A stretch of 64,000 bases of DNA from Chamaea fasciata. Its lineage: Eukaryota; Chordata; Aves; Passeriformes; Sylviidae. Under the pieces are notes generated by a model. It ran no database searches. It was not told the origin of the DNA and saw only the letters and a program-made list of their open reading frames with translations. Position numbers and translations under genes: made by a program. This document shows positions 36,835-50,519 of the stretch, one piece after another; the first letter of the stretch is position 1; each line of letters begins with the position of its first letter. Where the stretch lies: positions 45,781,621 through 45,845,620 of the forward strand of contig JARCOQ010000005.1 of NCBI GenBank assembly GCA_029207755.1, read 5' to 3'.

Positions 36835-39800
36835 GCGTGATGTAGTTTTCTGGGGTTTTCTTTCCTCAAAACTGTGATGCTTTTGATTAACTAATGTTTT
36901 TGACCGTGTCTGATCATGAGGTAAACTGAAGTGTAGAGCCTGTTTGAGACCTAGTTCAGCTGTGAAATGAAGGCTAATTTATTATGAGTTCAAAAGGAAA
37001 TTATGTTTTCGGGGAAAAAACATTGGCGTCTATCAAGTCAAGCTTTTATGTGAGCCTAAGTGTATTTAGCAAGTTAGCTGTTCTTGTGGGTTTATTCCTG
37101 TCATGTCTTAAGACAAAGCAATGTGTCTTTGTCACTAAGCTACTCTAACTGTACAATTTCAAATGAGGATGTCATCTGTTTTGTGAAAAACAGCCTTTTT
37201 TACTTTCTATTTTTCAGGACTTTCTGACAGATCAGCAAATTTACCACCAGTCACCTTTGTCTCACCTTGCACTTTCCCTCCACAGATGCTGGGGTCTTGC
37301 TGAGCCATTGCTGACCCTCGGCAGCGATGCTGTGCCGAGCTGGAAGATTGCAGTGAACCTCTTCCCATGTCCTGGGGGAGCCAAATGCCAAGTGTGGTGG
37401 CAAAACCCTCTGAGGGGGTAGCACAGGTGCGTGAAAAATGTTGGGAATGTGGGCCCATATTGATTTTATATTAATGTTTGACATGCAGAGTGGGAATAAT
37501 GTTCCAGTGGCAATTCCTCTCAAGACATGCACCATTATACAAAATAAATGTCAGTGTTTGCCCTTCGTGCATGTAGCCTTCTGATTCACACAGATAATTT
37601 GAAGATTTTGAAATTTAGGTTGTACAGTCCTCTTTCTTAGTAGAGAAAAATTAATTTGTGTGTCCTGAAATCATTGTTTAGAAAATAACATCAGGGATTT
37701 TTTTTTTTCTCCTCCTTTTCCTCTTCTTTGGAGATTGTGGGCAATATTAAAAGTTCAGATTCACTATCAAAGATAAATATGGAGGTCTGACCCATCCTGC
37801 TTTTCTCCTGTTGTCTGCTGCACCTTCCTGTGTCTCCCTCAGCCTTTCTGATGACTTCTTAGTGAAAGTCCTGTTTCAGATAGTCAGTATCAGAGAGCAC
37901 AGAGATAGAATAACGACTCTAAATATAAATATATTCTGATAAATCACAAGTCAGTGATAGGCAAAAGTCAAGTTTTGATAAAAAATGACTCAAGTTCTGA
38001 AAAATATATGCAATTCTGATATTTTTCTTGAATATGCTAGTTTCTAGGCTATTACAATTATGTTCAGGTGCAATGTGAAGCCTTTGAAATTCTATTGTCA
38101 GTGAAAAGTAAGTGCACACTTCATAGCTGGAGACTGAAATCCACTATTCCTTTAGTCAAAAAATGTGCACAAAAAGGTGAAAAAAATATTTCCACACTCT
38201 ATACTGTCACAGTACAAAGGCTGATTGTATGGGAATGCCCTGAAATTTGCACAGAGAGGTTGTGTTCTCCTCTGTTGAGAATGACATCCGTAAACATCAT
38301 GGTGGAGAACTATCCACTGATTCATGGAGAAAAATGTCTAATCAACTTATTTTATTGTCTGAGAAATAATTTGAATAATGCAAAAGAATTTGATAGTCTC
38401 TATTCTGAACCTGAAGGCAAGAAAAAGTCCAGGGTGTGAGCTTTCCATGGTGACTGAAATCAACCAGATTTGACTTGTGCATGTAGCTGGTACCTTCTGG
38501 GATCAGGACTTGATTCTCACTGCAAACTTTCTGGAACTTTCTGTTTCTTTCTGTGGTCTTTAATTTCCTATAGAGAGGGAAAAATTAAAATGAGTAAGCT
38601 ATCATATCAGTAAACTTTTGGAAAGGAAAAATATTTTCATTAAACCAAATATGTTCTTAGAAGAAATTACTTCCCTTTGGTCAAAGAAAGGATAGTGTCC
38701 TCACTTCCACTTTCCCCGTGACTTAAGAAAAACAAACAGAAAAATCCCCATGGTGAGCTAGGATGTTTGCCAATTTTAACATTAAAGGAGTTACTTAGTT
38801 TAGTCACTTTAAAGTAGTAAGAAACTATAGATGCCATATTAGGTGCTCAAAAAAAAATCTTTTTAGAAAAAACAGAAACACGGATTTATTCACTTATACT
38901 TAAAAAGGAGTTACCAGGTGGTCTCTTTCCCAAGGTTTGTGCAGATTATACATTCAAGGCTTACAGAATAAAGAAGCATAAGCCTCAAGCATCTCTCCTC
39001 CTCATATTCTTCTGAATTACTGTACAGTAATTTATTTAAGTGGCTTCTGTTGCTCCCTTAATGACTAAATAATTTTCTTGCTGTGTTTCCTTACATGGGA
39101 TCACAAGATGACTACACAGTTACTTCAGTGATATCAGTACCTGTCTAGATAATCTTAGATTTCTTGTCTGAAATATCTCCACAGAACATGAAAAAAGGGG
39201 GGAAATATGCTTTTCATGCTTGAACAATTATAATAGTGATGAGAAACTAGGTTGTTAAGATTAAGACAGCGGAGAGATATTGCTAGAAACTATGACTGCT
39301 TTGCATATATTAGTTTTAAAATGATACCAAATAAATTCCAGAAAAATACTGAATAAAAATATGACTTTTTGACCATTTGCAGTGCTTTTATATTTAAATA
39401 ATTTTTTGTTTCTTCCCTGTAAGCTGCCAATTTTAGAAAAAAATTATTATTCAGAGTAAGTTTTTGTGCAGGATTTTGAGTGGATATCATGCTAAAAGTA
39501 TTTTTTTTTTACTTACTGGCAATATACTTAAATGTAAATATATATGTATATAAATGTATACCAAGTTACTTGAACAATATTTTCTTATTACTTATCCTCA
39601 TATCACATAAGTTTTTTTCAACAAGATAGAAAATGGCTTTCAACTTTCAGTTAGATAAAAAAAGACTTATGCAAATATTGCTTAGTAACACTCTTCTATT
39701 ATAATGGTTTCTAAGAAAAGAAAATTAGGACTACTTAATGTTTCTCTGCACCAAGGAAAACAATACTGAGAACAGAAGACACTGTTTATGTGGAGTATAA

Positions 39801-42347
39801 AATGCTTCTCTGTTCTTAGGGGATGCTAATACCTTCTGTTTCATCATATCAACAAATTTCTCTTACGTTGTGGAGCACAGTTCGCTTATAGCTTCCGGTC
39901 CAGAAAATGATTTTGAGATGCAGTTGAAGCAGTAAGCCTGTAATAGTTTATTGTGTTGTGGATTTCCATTGCTCATTCCTATTGTACAGGTAATGACATT
40001 GGGGGCAGAGAATGAAATGAAATTCCCCATTGAGTAGATAAACGCTCATTTGTTACTGCTTCTCTGGGTGCCAAATTATAGGCTAGTTGATAGTGAGAAC
40101 CTATATCAGTTTTTAGCCTTTGACTCCGGATGACTGAGGTAATCACATGACTCATATCACCTCCAAAGGAAAAGCTCCTCTTATGAAAGAGTGGTTGAAA
40201 GACTGTTGCTGCATTATTAATAAAAAACAAAGGCAACACAGAATCCCTGATGTCTCAGGATGATGAGGTGAGACTTTGAATTGTCCCACAGGAAATGGTT
40301 TATTTTATTTATTTTCTTCCAGCAAGTTTTGCATTTCCTTTGTTGCCACAGGCAGCTGTAGTGCTTTCATGCATGGAGTACAAAATGCAAATAGCAACTC
40401 TACAGTTGATGAATGGTTGGAAATACTTAGTGCCACAGAATGGCAAACCTACTTGGAATGTGTTATCTCATACATACATTTCTATTTTGTAGTACATCTC
40501 TCAGGGTTCTTGGGTAACATAGACGAGCAAGGACGCTCTACTAAAGTCACAACGATGGTGACATGGGATGGTAAAATACTTGGAGCAAGTATCAAGATAG
40601 AGTCCCATTGCTTCAGTGAAAAAAAAATCACTTTTCCTAATCACATACACGTTGAATTGGTGAAGGGTATGTAGTCAGAGGCTTGGTGTTTCGTTTATGA
40701 TGGATGATGTAATTCAATAATGTAGTTTAAAATTAACATTTTGTATGGACTCACTTATGGTTAATTTGTAATTGCTTCACTTTTATTTTGATGGTTTAGG
40801 TTCAATGCTCCAGGAACCCCGCCTCGGGAACACTCTCTAACAAGTTTAGCTGATAATGTTTAACAAGAGCCAGGGGAACAATCACACCTAATCCATATAA
40901 GATTTAAGGAGCAAGAGATTCCCTCCAATCTACCACATTCCTATTGCTTATAGCTTAGTCATTGTCACTTCTTTCAAAAGGAATTAGTTTTCTTCATAAG
41001 ATAATGAACTTTCTTGTATTCTTATTTAATGGATTTAACATTCTTCAGGTATGTGAACATATGATGTTTATTTTTGTGCCCCCTGATTTTGCACAGCAAC
41101 TTGCAAAGGGTGCATGTGAAATGTCTGTCAACCTAACAAGTACTTACCTAATGAAATAACACGCTTTAGTAACAATGTGCCTTGGCTAGGTGATATGATG
41201 AGGCAAGGGTAAGTCATACCACAAAACAGAGTGCAAAATTTAAATTAATGAGGTCTGGGTTTGGGGCTTTTTTAGTGAAATTGATTTTAAGTTGGCCATA
41301 TGTTTGTCTTTATTGCCCATTCAACAGTTTTTTTAGTAAAAAGTGCTGAAGTACAGTTTTAGTTGAAGAACAGGAGCACCCAGCAACTTCTAAGTGCAGT
41401 AGGCTGGTACCATTTGTGTGTTTTTGCCAACGGAAAGGACAGTGCTATGGAAGTTAACAGTATGTTTGTAGTTCCTTATAATACTTTAGTTGATCTTTGT
41501 CTTCCAGGCAAGTCCAAAGAAAATCAATCAGGATGGTCAGCATTCTAGAAAATTTTCCCCAAATCCACAATTTGAAAGAATTAGTCAATTGAAGAAAAGA
41601 TTTTGGAGGGAGATTCAGATACATGAGAGATTGTTGCGAAGAGGAAAGTACTAAACTGTCCTTTTGTCTATGGGGAACAGAAGAAGAAGAATAATGTTTT
41701 TACATTCTACTGAGGGAGATTTAAGTCTGACATTGGGGAAACCATTATAAGTGTAAAATTAGTGAAGCACAGCAGCTGATAGATTAGAGATGCTGCAGCA
41801 TCCCTATTTTAAGATTCTGGGAATGAGGTAGACAGACTTCTGTCAGTGGCAGGTTAGTGATCCTTGTTGTGAGCAGAGGTGGCAGATATGGCTCTTGGTA
41901 CCCCTACCCCACTGTATCTGGGTCACCTCTGTGTTTATACTCTGCTTGGGAGGCAGTGAGGCTAAAAACTTTGAATTGCAGTGGCTTCCTTACCCTGATC
42001 TGTTTTATAATTGTGTCTCTTACATTGCTCTTGTTAGGGTATAAGATAAAACATAAATATACTTTTGACCAGCAAGTTTCCACATCTGTCTTTTCCCAAG
42101 AAGGATATTAAAAGAAAATGCAGCACGTCTGTTAAATACTTTGTTAGCCCTGGTTTTGTGTTATTTGGCAGTATTTTTTGTTCATGTCTTGTGAATGAAA
42201 TATTTTTCTAATCATTTGAAACAAAATTTGCATATTGTCAGTACATACAATTAAATCCCAGAAATTTGTGGGTTAGCTTCCATTTTTATTTAAAGAAGAT
42301 TTGTGGAAAATAATTAAATTGGGGATTGTAAATGCCCTTCTGGGTGG

Positions 42348-42374
42348 TTTTTTTGTTTGTTTGTTTGTTTGTTT
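42348..42374. repeat. (GTTT)5 microsatellite
   Basis: A T run followed by five GTTT units (42355-42374). On the other strand this is an (AAAC)n tract like the one near 44.0 kb. Confidence 0.92.
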
Positions 42375-43887
42375 AATGTTTTTTATTATAGCATAAATAA
42401 AGAAAGTCCCTTTTATTCTAAATCTATGTAGTATTGCATCATTTCCCACAATTTAAGCTTCAGTTCTTTAGCGAAGGTGTATTTACAGTAAAATCCTATG
42501 GTAATGAAAGTAATAAAATGTGTTCTTGTCACAGCTGATGAAGACATTGTTTTCTAGAAGGGATGGTAAAGTTCATTGGAGCATTAAAAAGGATATTCTT
42601 GGTTTCTCATATGTAGATACAGCCTAAGCACTTGAATAACCAGCAGAGTCATTATGATGTCTTCCTGTTAGAATACTGGTGTTGGTGGTGAGAAAATAGA
42701 AGTCTTTTTTGCTCATCACAGTCTTCCTTATTTTTCCTTAGTATCTGACTTTTCTTGCCTTAATATTAATTTGCCCAGCCTGTATTTTGCCTTTCCATTT
42801 CTTCTTTTTGTTTCAGTTCAAGTGCAGGAACAGCAAAACTGTATTGGAGCCCCACTGATATATTTCATTTGAATGGTAATAAAATTTAACTCACTGATAT
42901 TATGCAGTCCTAATGAATTTTATTTACAGCACGGGGGATTAGAAAAGCACTTTCTAACAAAAACCAAACCATTGTTTTCTGCACAAGTTCTTGTTCCAAT
43001 GTGTTCTTAGATTTGGAAAAAGAGCAGAGCCCAGTTCCATTAACATTTTTTAATTAGAGGAAATTGTAATTGTGATCTCAGACTTCATAAAGATCTGTGG
43101 TCTTTCTGAGTGCTAAAATAGTGGCGTATATAGCTTCTGCTTCTCTCAAATCTCTTCTTTGAAAAGCACAATTAAAAGTGTATTTTTGCTGTTACTGTCA
43201 CCACACTTTATTTTTATGACAATTTTAAAGGAGGAATTTTCTTTGACTCCAACAGGATGGGGCTGAAGTGCTACACATGAGAGAGAATATATTCTAGTGG
43301 GCTTTTAATAGATTTAAAAAAAACCCACTGTTTGTCTTACAGAAACAAGTAAAGGGCCTCCTGTGACACATAAGATTTTGTAAGCACACTGAACTGGCAA
43401 TCAGCTAATCTCTAGTGTCAGAATGATATCAGTAATTGGATCCCCTATGAAACAACAGGAGTCAGTGGTGGGTGGATTGTTTCTGTGCAGTGCAGTGCAG
43501 GCAGCTGAGTGCTCCATGCTCAGCTGTGAGGTTGTGGGAGCATGATTGCCTCAGTACCAAGAGAATTGAGACAGGTTTTTAATTACTGCTTTATTGAATT
43601 ATTTGGTATTATTTCTTGCAAGTGCGCAATGAAGCCCTGTGTGAGAATACTAATTTCTACTAGGTTAATCATGTGTAGTAGTACTTCTGTTGCATGCATG
43701 TAGCCTGCTTGTGTCTTTTGGTTTTATGGTAATCATGAAAGATACCACTTTAACAGTTCTTATACTTCATGTACGTAAATTTTTGAGTCAGGAATAATAT
43801 TGTTAATGTGCTTGTGATATAACAATTGAAAGTCACAGGAGAGATTTCAGCTTTTCAGGGTACCACAATGGCAATGCCTTGTTGTTC

Positions 43888-44030
43888 AAGAACAACAACA
43901 AAAAAAAAACCCATAAAAAAACCCCCAAACAAACCCAAAAAAACCCCTCAGACAAAAACAACAACCAACCCCCCCAAAAAACCAAAAGAAAAACAAACAA
44001 ACAAACAAACAAACAAACAAGAACAAAAAA
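43888..44030. repeat. A/C-only low-complexity tract with (AAAC)7
   Basis: About 140 bp with almost no G or T on the plus strand: CAA units, A runs broken by C runs, then seven perfect AAAC units (43991-44018). The K/P/T/N-rich frame across it (43826-44035) is an artefact of composition. The strong strand asymmetry (purine/pyrimidine mixed but A+C only) is unusual for its length. Confidence 0.93.
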
Positions 44031-47000
44031 TGTAGAAGGGAGAAGTTAGAAATAACCTTATTTCTATTTAATTTATTATTTGTAATAAGTAGGCCTGTTT
44101 TGACTCAACTAATTATCAGAAGCCCCTGTTCTGCTGTGAGTATTTTCACCAAGAGCAATAACTCCTACAAGACAGATGTAGTGATATTTTAAAAGAGTGG
44201 TTTAAATATGTATGTGTATGGGTTTTTGCATCCATTTGATGTTAAAATTAATTTTAGAGACAGCCATGATGTAAGATGCTCTTTTTCTTTTACTGCCTCA
44301 GTCCACACTTCTGTGAAAGAGTATAGCATATTTTCTGAGCCATTTAGGGCCCTAAAAGGCCAGCTTTTTAATCACCAAAGTACCAATTAAGCCAAGTCTT
44401 TGAAACTGTGTAAAAACATTTACTATAACATTATGTACTTAGCATGACTTGAACAACAGCTTCAAGCTTCTAAAGTTTATTTTTTTGCCAGCTTTGACAT
44501 AGTTTTCCTTCACCCATCAGCTGCAAATATTATTGATGCTTGAATGGGTCAAAATACTTGAAAACAGTTTTACTCTCTCATTCTAAATTGAGAGAAACTC
44601 AAAGTCAGTCCCTATTTAAATTATATCCATTGAGTGGAATTGGAAATGGAGAATACCCCTATAGAGAATAGGGAATATATAGGCAGAGTAATACATAGAG
44701 GGAGCATTTTTTAAAGGGTTTTATTTATAATGGATGTTTGTGTGTTCTAAGTTTATACTCTATTTTTATAATGTCTTCAGAAATGAACATAATTTCAGCA
44801 TTTATCATCCATCCACAGTGACACTTTAATTGTTACTTTGCAAATCAGAACCAGACAAATAGAGAGAGAACAGTGTTGTGTCTTCTCAGCCATGTGTCAT
44901 TACTATCTGACTAACAACAGTAAACTGTAGTTTCATGCAGTTAAAGCAGGATTGTAACTGACTTTGTAAAGAGATCAAGGAAGGATGTTTTAAGTCCAGT
45001 AAGTTTTAATAACCTTTCAAAGAAGACAACTTTTTATCTGATTTGGCATGGAGAAGAAGAGGGTTTTTTCTCTTTGGAATTAATTGCTCCTCTTCCAAGA
45101 ACTGTTTCATGGAAATTAGGTCTTTAAATGAAAGTACTATGGGTAAGCCCAAATTAGTTTTGTCTTTTCTGCCCTCAGTAGTTCAATTAAAAAAAAAAAT
45201 CAGGTGTATTTGCCTCATTCTTTTATTTTGTCTGAATGAATGCTGCATACAGAAGTAAAGTCTCCTCTTGCAGAGCCCTTAAATATCTGACCATGTCTTT
45301 ATTTTTCTTCACTGGGATTCTCTGGAGCATTGGTTCAGAGGGGAATTTGGGCTTTTCCTTGTCCTTTCCAAAACTGCTGCTGTGGTAGACACACACATAC
45401 TGTTATATTTTGGGGTATTTTTTTAAGAGTGTTTTCTCACTCCCTCCCCTACCTCTTGCCATAATTTTCCCTACCTTTAAATGTTTTTCTCCCCTATTGT
45501 AGTTTTCTGTAAGAAGGTATTTTGTGCCAGGTTTTGCTGAAGCCACTTTTCACATTTAGAGTACTGCTTTTTCAGTTATTTTGACAGACTGAGGAAAGTG
45601 ATAAGATTGCTATGTAGGAAAGTCAGACAAATAGATCAGTGCTGGCCTTGGCACTGATACTTTTGCAAATACTCTGTTTTCTTAGTTGCCTTTTTCATAT
45701 TCCACATAATGTCAGCATCACAGATTCAGGGTCTTAATTAGATTCCAACTTTGCTGTTATCAATTCTCTTTTTATGTGGGTTTTTTGTTTCCCAACAACA
45801 TAGAAAAGACAGTTTACTTACCTCATTTTTGTTGTGTGAGAAATGCCATTTAGGTTTTACTTTGACCAATTATACATTTTCTCCACCTGCTGTTTCTGTG
45901 GCTGGGTGTGCAATGAGGCAGCTTCCTGGTTCTCAGTGCTGGGTTGCTTTACAGGCTGTATTGACTAATTGGTCTCTTCCATTTTCTCTGTCTTTATCTC
46001 CTTTCCCTCCCTCCCCCAGTTGGAGCAGAGCCTCACTGGGAACAGCCCACAAGAAAGCATTCTCCTTGAGCTTCTAACAACCACCTTGTCTTTGGTGCTG
46101 TTATTAGCGAAACAAAAGCAAAAGTCCTCATGTGGGCTTCCTGCAAGCAGTGAGGAGTCAAACTGTGAATTAAACATCTTTCCCCTACTATGCAGCTAGG
46201 AAAGAAACATTTCCGTGATGTTTGAGGCACAGATCAGGCGACTTTTTCAGAACGCCTAAGAGACTGCTAAGTTTTTGATACAATGTTTGTTTCATCCTTT
46301 CAGGAAAAGTATTCATAGCATGTCACGTTTAGTAAGGTAATAGATGTAAGAACTGAATCACAAGGTAGGTATAAGCACAGCACTCCATGCTCACACACTA
46401 TATATAAACTTTGAGCATCTTTCTGCCCTTCAAATTGAATAAGCCCATATAAAAATGGATAGCTTTACCAGTGTTCAGAAAAGTGAAGGAAGTTAACACT
46501 TAAAGTGGTTTAATATTGTATTTACCTTCTTCACTAGAATTTTAATTCAATTTGAAAATTATAGAAAGTATTTATATTCATGGCATTTCATGACATCATT
46601 TGAACAACATTTACTGGTAAATTGATGCCATTATAGAGCAGAACCGTCAACTTTTTAATGTGTATTTCAAGTTGGGAATTTAAACAACATTTGATGGGTT
46701 CATGCTTGAAGTTCTACTTTTAAAAAGTGTGCTGAACACAATACAGGAATTTACAGCTACAGCATCTAACCTGTCTTGATTCTGCCCAATCAAAATGCCC
46801 TGTAACTATAACATGATTGTGTTTGAAAAATTTCAGCATTGAATAGTAAATTGAGATTTTGCACATATTTTCCTTTGTTTAAAGAAGATATATGGTCCAA
46901 AGTTAAATCTTTTGGATCATCTTTATTGTGTATTTCCCTGTTTAACCTGCTAACAGCTCTTTGTTTGCTTCCTTTTTTCTTTGGTCTATAATTCTGGACC

Positions 47001-50000
47001 AGTAGTCTATTTAAAACGTATGTATGTATTCTTTATTTCTGATATAAAGACACCTTTAATTCCATGGCAAGGTATTTTGATGATTTTGGAATTCGGTTGT
47101 TCATTGCTATGACATACTCCTAATGAACTGAAGTACCATGATTAAATCTTGTGAAGTATAACTTTCCATGTTAGGTTAACTCGAACTTTAATTTGCAGTA
47201 GAATAACATTTATAATACCCCAAAAACCACTGTTAGAGAGAAACAGTTGTCCAAGTGTACTATAAACTGGCTTTGAGCTGCTACAGGTTCTGCAATTGAC
47301 ATGTTGGAGGATGTGTTTAGCAAGATCAGTGTCAGTGTCTCTGCATATGAAGGGTTTTCCTCGTTTATCAGCTTCCTTGATGTCCACAGTAGGTACTGAA
47401 ACCAGTGCAGCTGCACAATATGACAAACACCACCAGCCATATGGCAGATGGCCACCAAAGTTGTTGACCTTCAGGCTAAATACTCAATTAATTTTAATAT
47501 TGACTCTTGGATCCTTTTGGCCTTATCATATTGATTCATAAAAATCAGCAGAAAGCTTCAAAAGAGAAGTTTCATTTACTTATTTTTGACCTGGCTTCAT
47601 GTATCTTGTATGTGTATGCATAACTATACATAAAAATAATTCCCAAAGTATGTAGATTGAAATTCATTGGTAACTTGGTTTAATTTCAGCTTTTTCAAAT
47701 TTAAATTCACAAAATATTTAGGTTGAAAAATTTTTAAACTGTGACAATTGAATTTTAATTGTGGTCACTCAGGATTAAATCTAACCCTGACTGCTAGATT
47801 CCTTAGCCATTTTAAAACATTTTAATTACTAATTAGACCTGCACAAATCTATTTTTAAAATAAATGCCTATCTGCAATTCAGGATATGGTATTTTTCACA
47901 TATTTCAGTTGACTACATGGCTTATAAGAGCTTGTACTGTACAGCACTAATGATTATTTTCATCATCATTTTCTCATTAATATACAAAGCAAAAGTTATG
48001 TCAAAGAAGTTTACTAAGTTCTGGGTTTTTCTGGCATCCTAGTGTTTAAGGAGTTGTTTAAGTTAAGATCTGAAATCACTTTCCTGGGAAAGTGAAAGAC
48101 ATGACAAAGTGCAAGGTATTATCTCTGACCATCAGTGGCCATCTCCTCCACCCATCTGTTCTCTGGGAGGAACTGAGGTCCAACTCATGGATCCCTCTGG
48201 ATGGATACAAGGAGGCAGCTGATGAATGCTATGAAGTTTGTTCCTCCTGCTCAGTCGTTGTTCCTTCTGCTGGTATCTCTGGAGGCTGGCTCTTGCCTTG
48301 ACATACTTTTGAGGAGGAGAGAACCACAGAAAAGACAGGACTGGGCTAGGCAGCAAACATGCTTTATGTGAAGACAAAAAGAGAAGCTTAGGGAGGAGGC
48401 GTGAGTGCTGTCTAGCCCATTTCGTCTGCTGTCAAATGCCTTTCTGTATTTCTAACTAGTCAGTGCAGGCAGTTTCCTCAAAAATCAAAATGGGTAACCT
48501 TCTGGTGTACGTCAATGAATATGCAAGCGGACAAGTTTGGGGATCCTATGACTTCAAATCTCTTAACCAAATGAAATGCGTTAGCACACTTCACACAAAA
48601 CAGAACTAGGACAACTTATTCTTTGATAGAAGGCATCACTACTATTTTTAATTGATCACAACTGTGGGTACATATGAACACCTTTCTTTGCTCTTATCTG
48701 CGAACAGGTTTAAAGTAATGCCCCTTACACAAGGCAGGATAAGGATCCACTCAAAGATTGCTCTTAAAACTAAATATAGTTTTTAAAGGGCATGTTATGC
48801 AAAGTGCCTATGATGGTTGTTCTTGAAAATGAAGGTAAGATTTTGAGAAGAAATTAGATTTTTTTTTTATATTTGTCGTATGTTTTCTTCAATACCGTAT
48901 GAACTGTCTGCTGATCAGTTAAGTTAATTTGCAAATATGAAGTGAGGGGAAAGAGATTACTCAGAAGAAAGTCTGTATGGTATAAAGCCTTCTATTTCAT
49001 AAAAGAAATCAGATCCAAATTCAATTAGTAGTGATTCAGTAGTTAGCAGTGTACAGTTATTGCTTAGTCAATAGCAAAATCAGAAATCGAGATGATACCT
49101 ACTTGGTATTTTTGAAAAGCTCTTTTCCACCTGAGGCAAATGTATTTGCTGATGTTAATGAACATTGGAGTTGCATGGGAAATGAAGCTGTAGGAATTTT
49201 GTAGGACATTTGATTTGTATTTACCTTATGCTCATGACTGACACTCGTGGTAAATGAGGTCAGATATTAGATAGAAGGTCCACTGTTTTGGCTGCATTTA
49301 ATTTTTTTGTAGACATTCTTCCCGTACTGTTTAAACCAGAGTACACTTTTCATTAACTTCAGTGGATGGAGGATCACGACCTTGCATCATAATTTTATTG
49401 AACCTTATTGGAAAAAGTGTTCACATAGACCCTGGAAAAGTTTCATGTTTCAGAGGAAACAGACTACATTGTGATTATGTTTAGAGAATGAGGAAAAAGA
49501 GTTTAAATTAGAACAGATTCCTATAGATTGTATTTTCATTAATGGCAAGTGCTGGCAAGGTATACATAGTATAATTTTCTCTTGATGACTGGGGAGTGTA
49601 TTAAAGATGGAAGCTGTTTCTAAGCCATTGCTGTTACTTGTTAGTCTGTTCTGTGAGTACAGCAAAATTTCTGGCTGTTCATGTGGAAATGACTGAAAAA
49701 TATCTGTGAAATTAAGAAAAAAAATCTGAAAATTTACCATCTTCAGTAGAAGCTCATCTAATTTTAATGTATACTGTGGGTTCAAATTTATGTCCCTCTG
49801 TCAGTAAGCTAATCTGAAAGAGTTTAATTGGGAAATACCTATTACCCTTTTCCTCAGTGGGACTGAGCTTTCAAACCCATTCAAATTCATCATCAGTCTT
49901 GTACAAATTATCTGAGAAAGCCCAAGGAAAATTCAATGGGAATATTTCCCTCAGGATCCACCATAGTGATTGCAAAAAATATCCATGCTTAATACTGAGT

Positions 50001-50500
50001 TTATGCTTATATCTTTGCAACTTATCATGAAAGAGATTTAGTGTACACATTCATGTGGAGCCAGTCATGTTGCAAGCACTTACAGCTCTGATAAATTTTG
50101 TAACAGCTTGCATTTACACCAAACTCTGCTTTGCACTTCTGACAAAAATACATATGTAACTCCCAGGGCATAACATGTGTGTTCATTTTCTCACCACACA
50201 TGCAAATCTGATGCATCAGACTTGACAGTGTATAACAGAACATTTCCTGTTTTGAACTAGCTCTACTAACACTCTGTCACCTTCTGTAATAACCCTTTAC
50301 CTTTCATAGGATGAACCACAAATGTTTGCACTTATGAAAAGTTGACAGTGACATGCAACACTGATTTCCTGTCATTACAATGAGCTGCATGATCCTATAA
50401 TGTACAATAGCGGCTGCAACTCAGTTGTGAAATAAAGACCACACAGTCGGCTTTTGGGACCTCCTACATTATTGTGAAATTGCTATGGAGTATGACATCC

Positions 50501-50519
50501 TTTTTTTTTTTTTTTTTTT
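50501..50519. repeat. Poly-T run, 19 bases
   Basis: Nineteen T followed by AAGAATGC. Simple tract; possible antisense poly-A tail of an unrecognised insertion. Confidence 0.9.

Larger units (their letters stand above)
32331..43880. other. Long gene-free stretch
   Basis: I see no gene over about 11.5 kb. The largest frames are 123 codons (38068-38439) and 132 codons (40276-40674) on the plus strand; neither has a motif, and such lengths are expected by chance here. A 91-codon minus-strand frame at 35650-35925 is protein-like in parts (RMPDELTDLWWPIVIGCF) but isolated. A short G+C-richer patch at 37200-37440 lies between a TTTTTCAG acceptor-like site and a GCACAG|GTGCGT donor-like site, without a frame that is open throughout. 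The stretch also includes poly-A, (AT)n(GT)n and (GTTT)n tracts. Confidence 0.55.

Noticed and set aside
37207..37440. Internal exon between TTTTTCAG and GCACAG|GTGCGT
   Set aside because: No frame stays open over the full length and both splice sites are mediocre; the open minus-strand frames contradict the plus-strand exon.
38068..38439. 123-codon plus-strand frame as a gene
   Set aside because: Unrecognised text, AT-driven residues, no splice or promoter signals. Considered chance.
40276..40674. 132-codon plus-strand frame as a gene
   Set aside because: No motif, domain, splice edges or family likeness; length is within chance expectation for 64 kb of this composition. An overlapping frame is also open.
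47142..47468. About 110-codon minus-strand frame with protein-like text
   Set aside because: Part of it reads like a real protein, but the frame needs a non-ATG start, overlaps another open frame, and I know no family with this text. Probability of such a frame by chance in the window is high.
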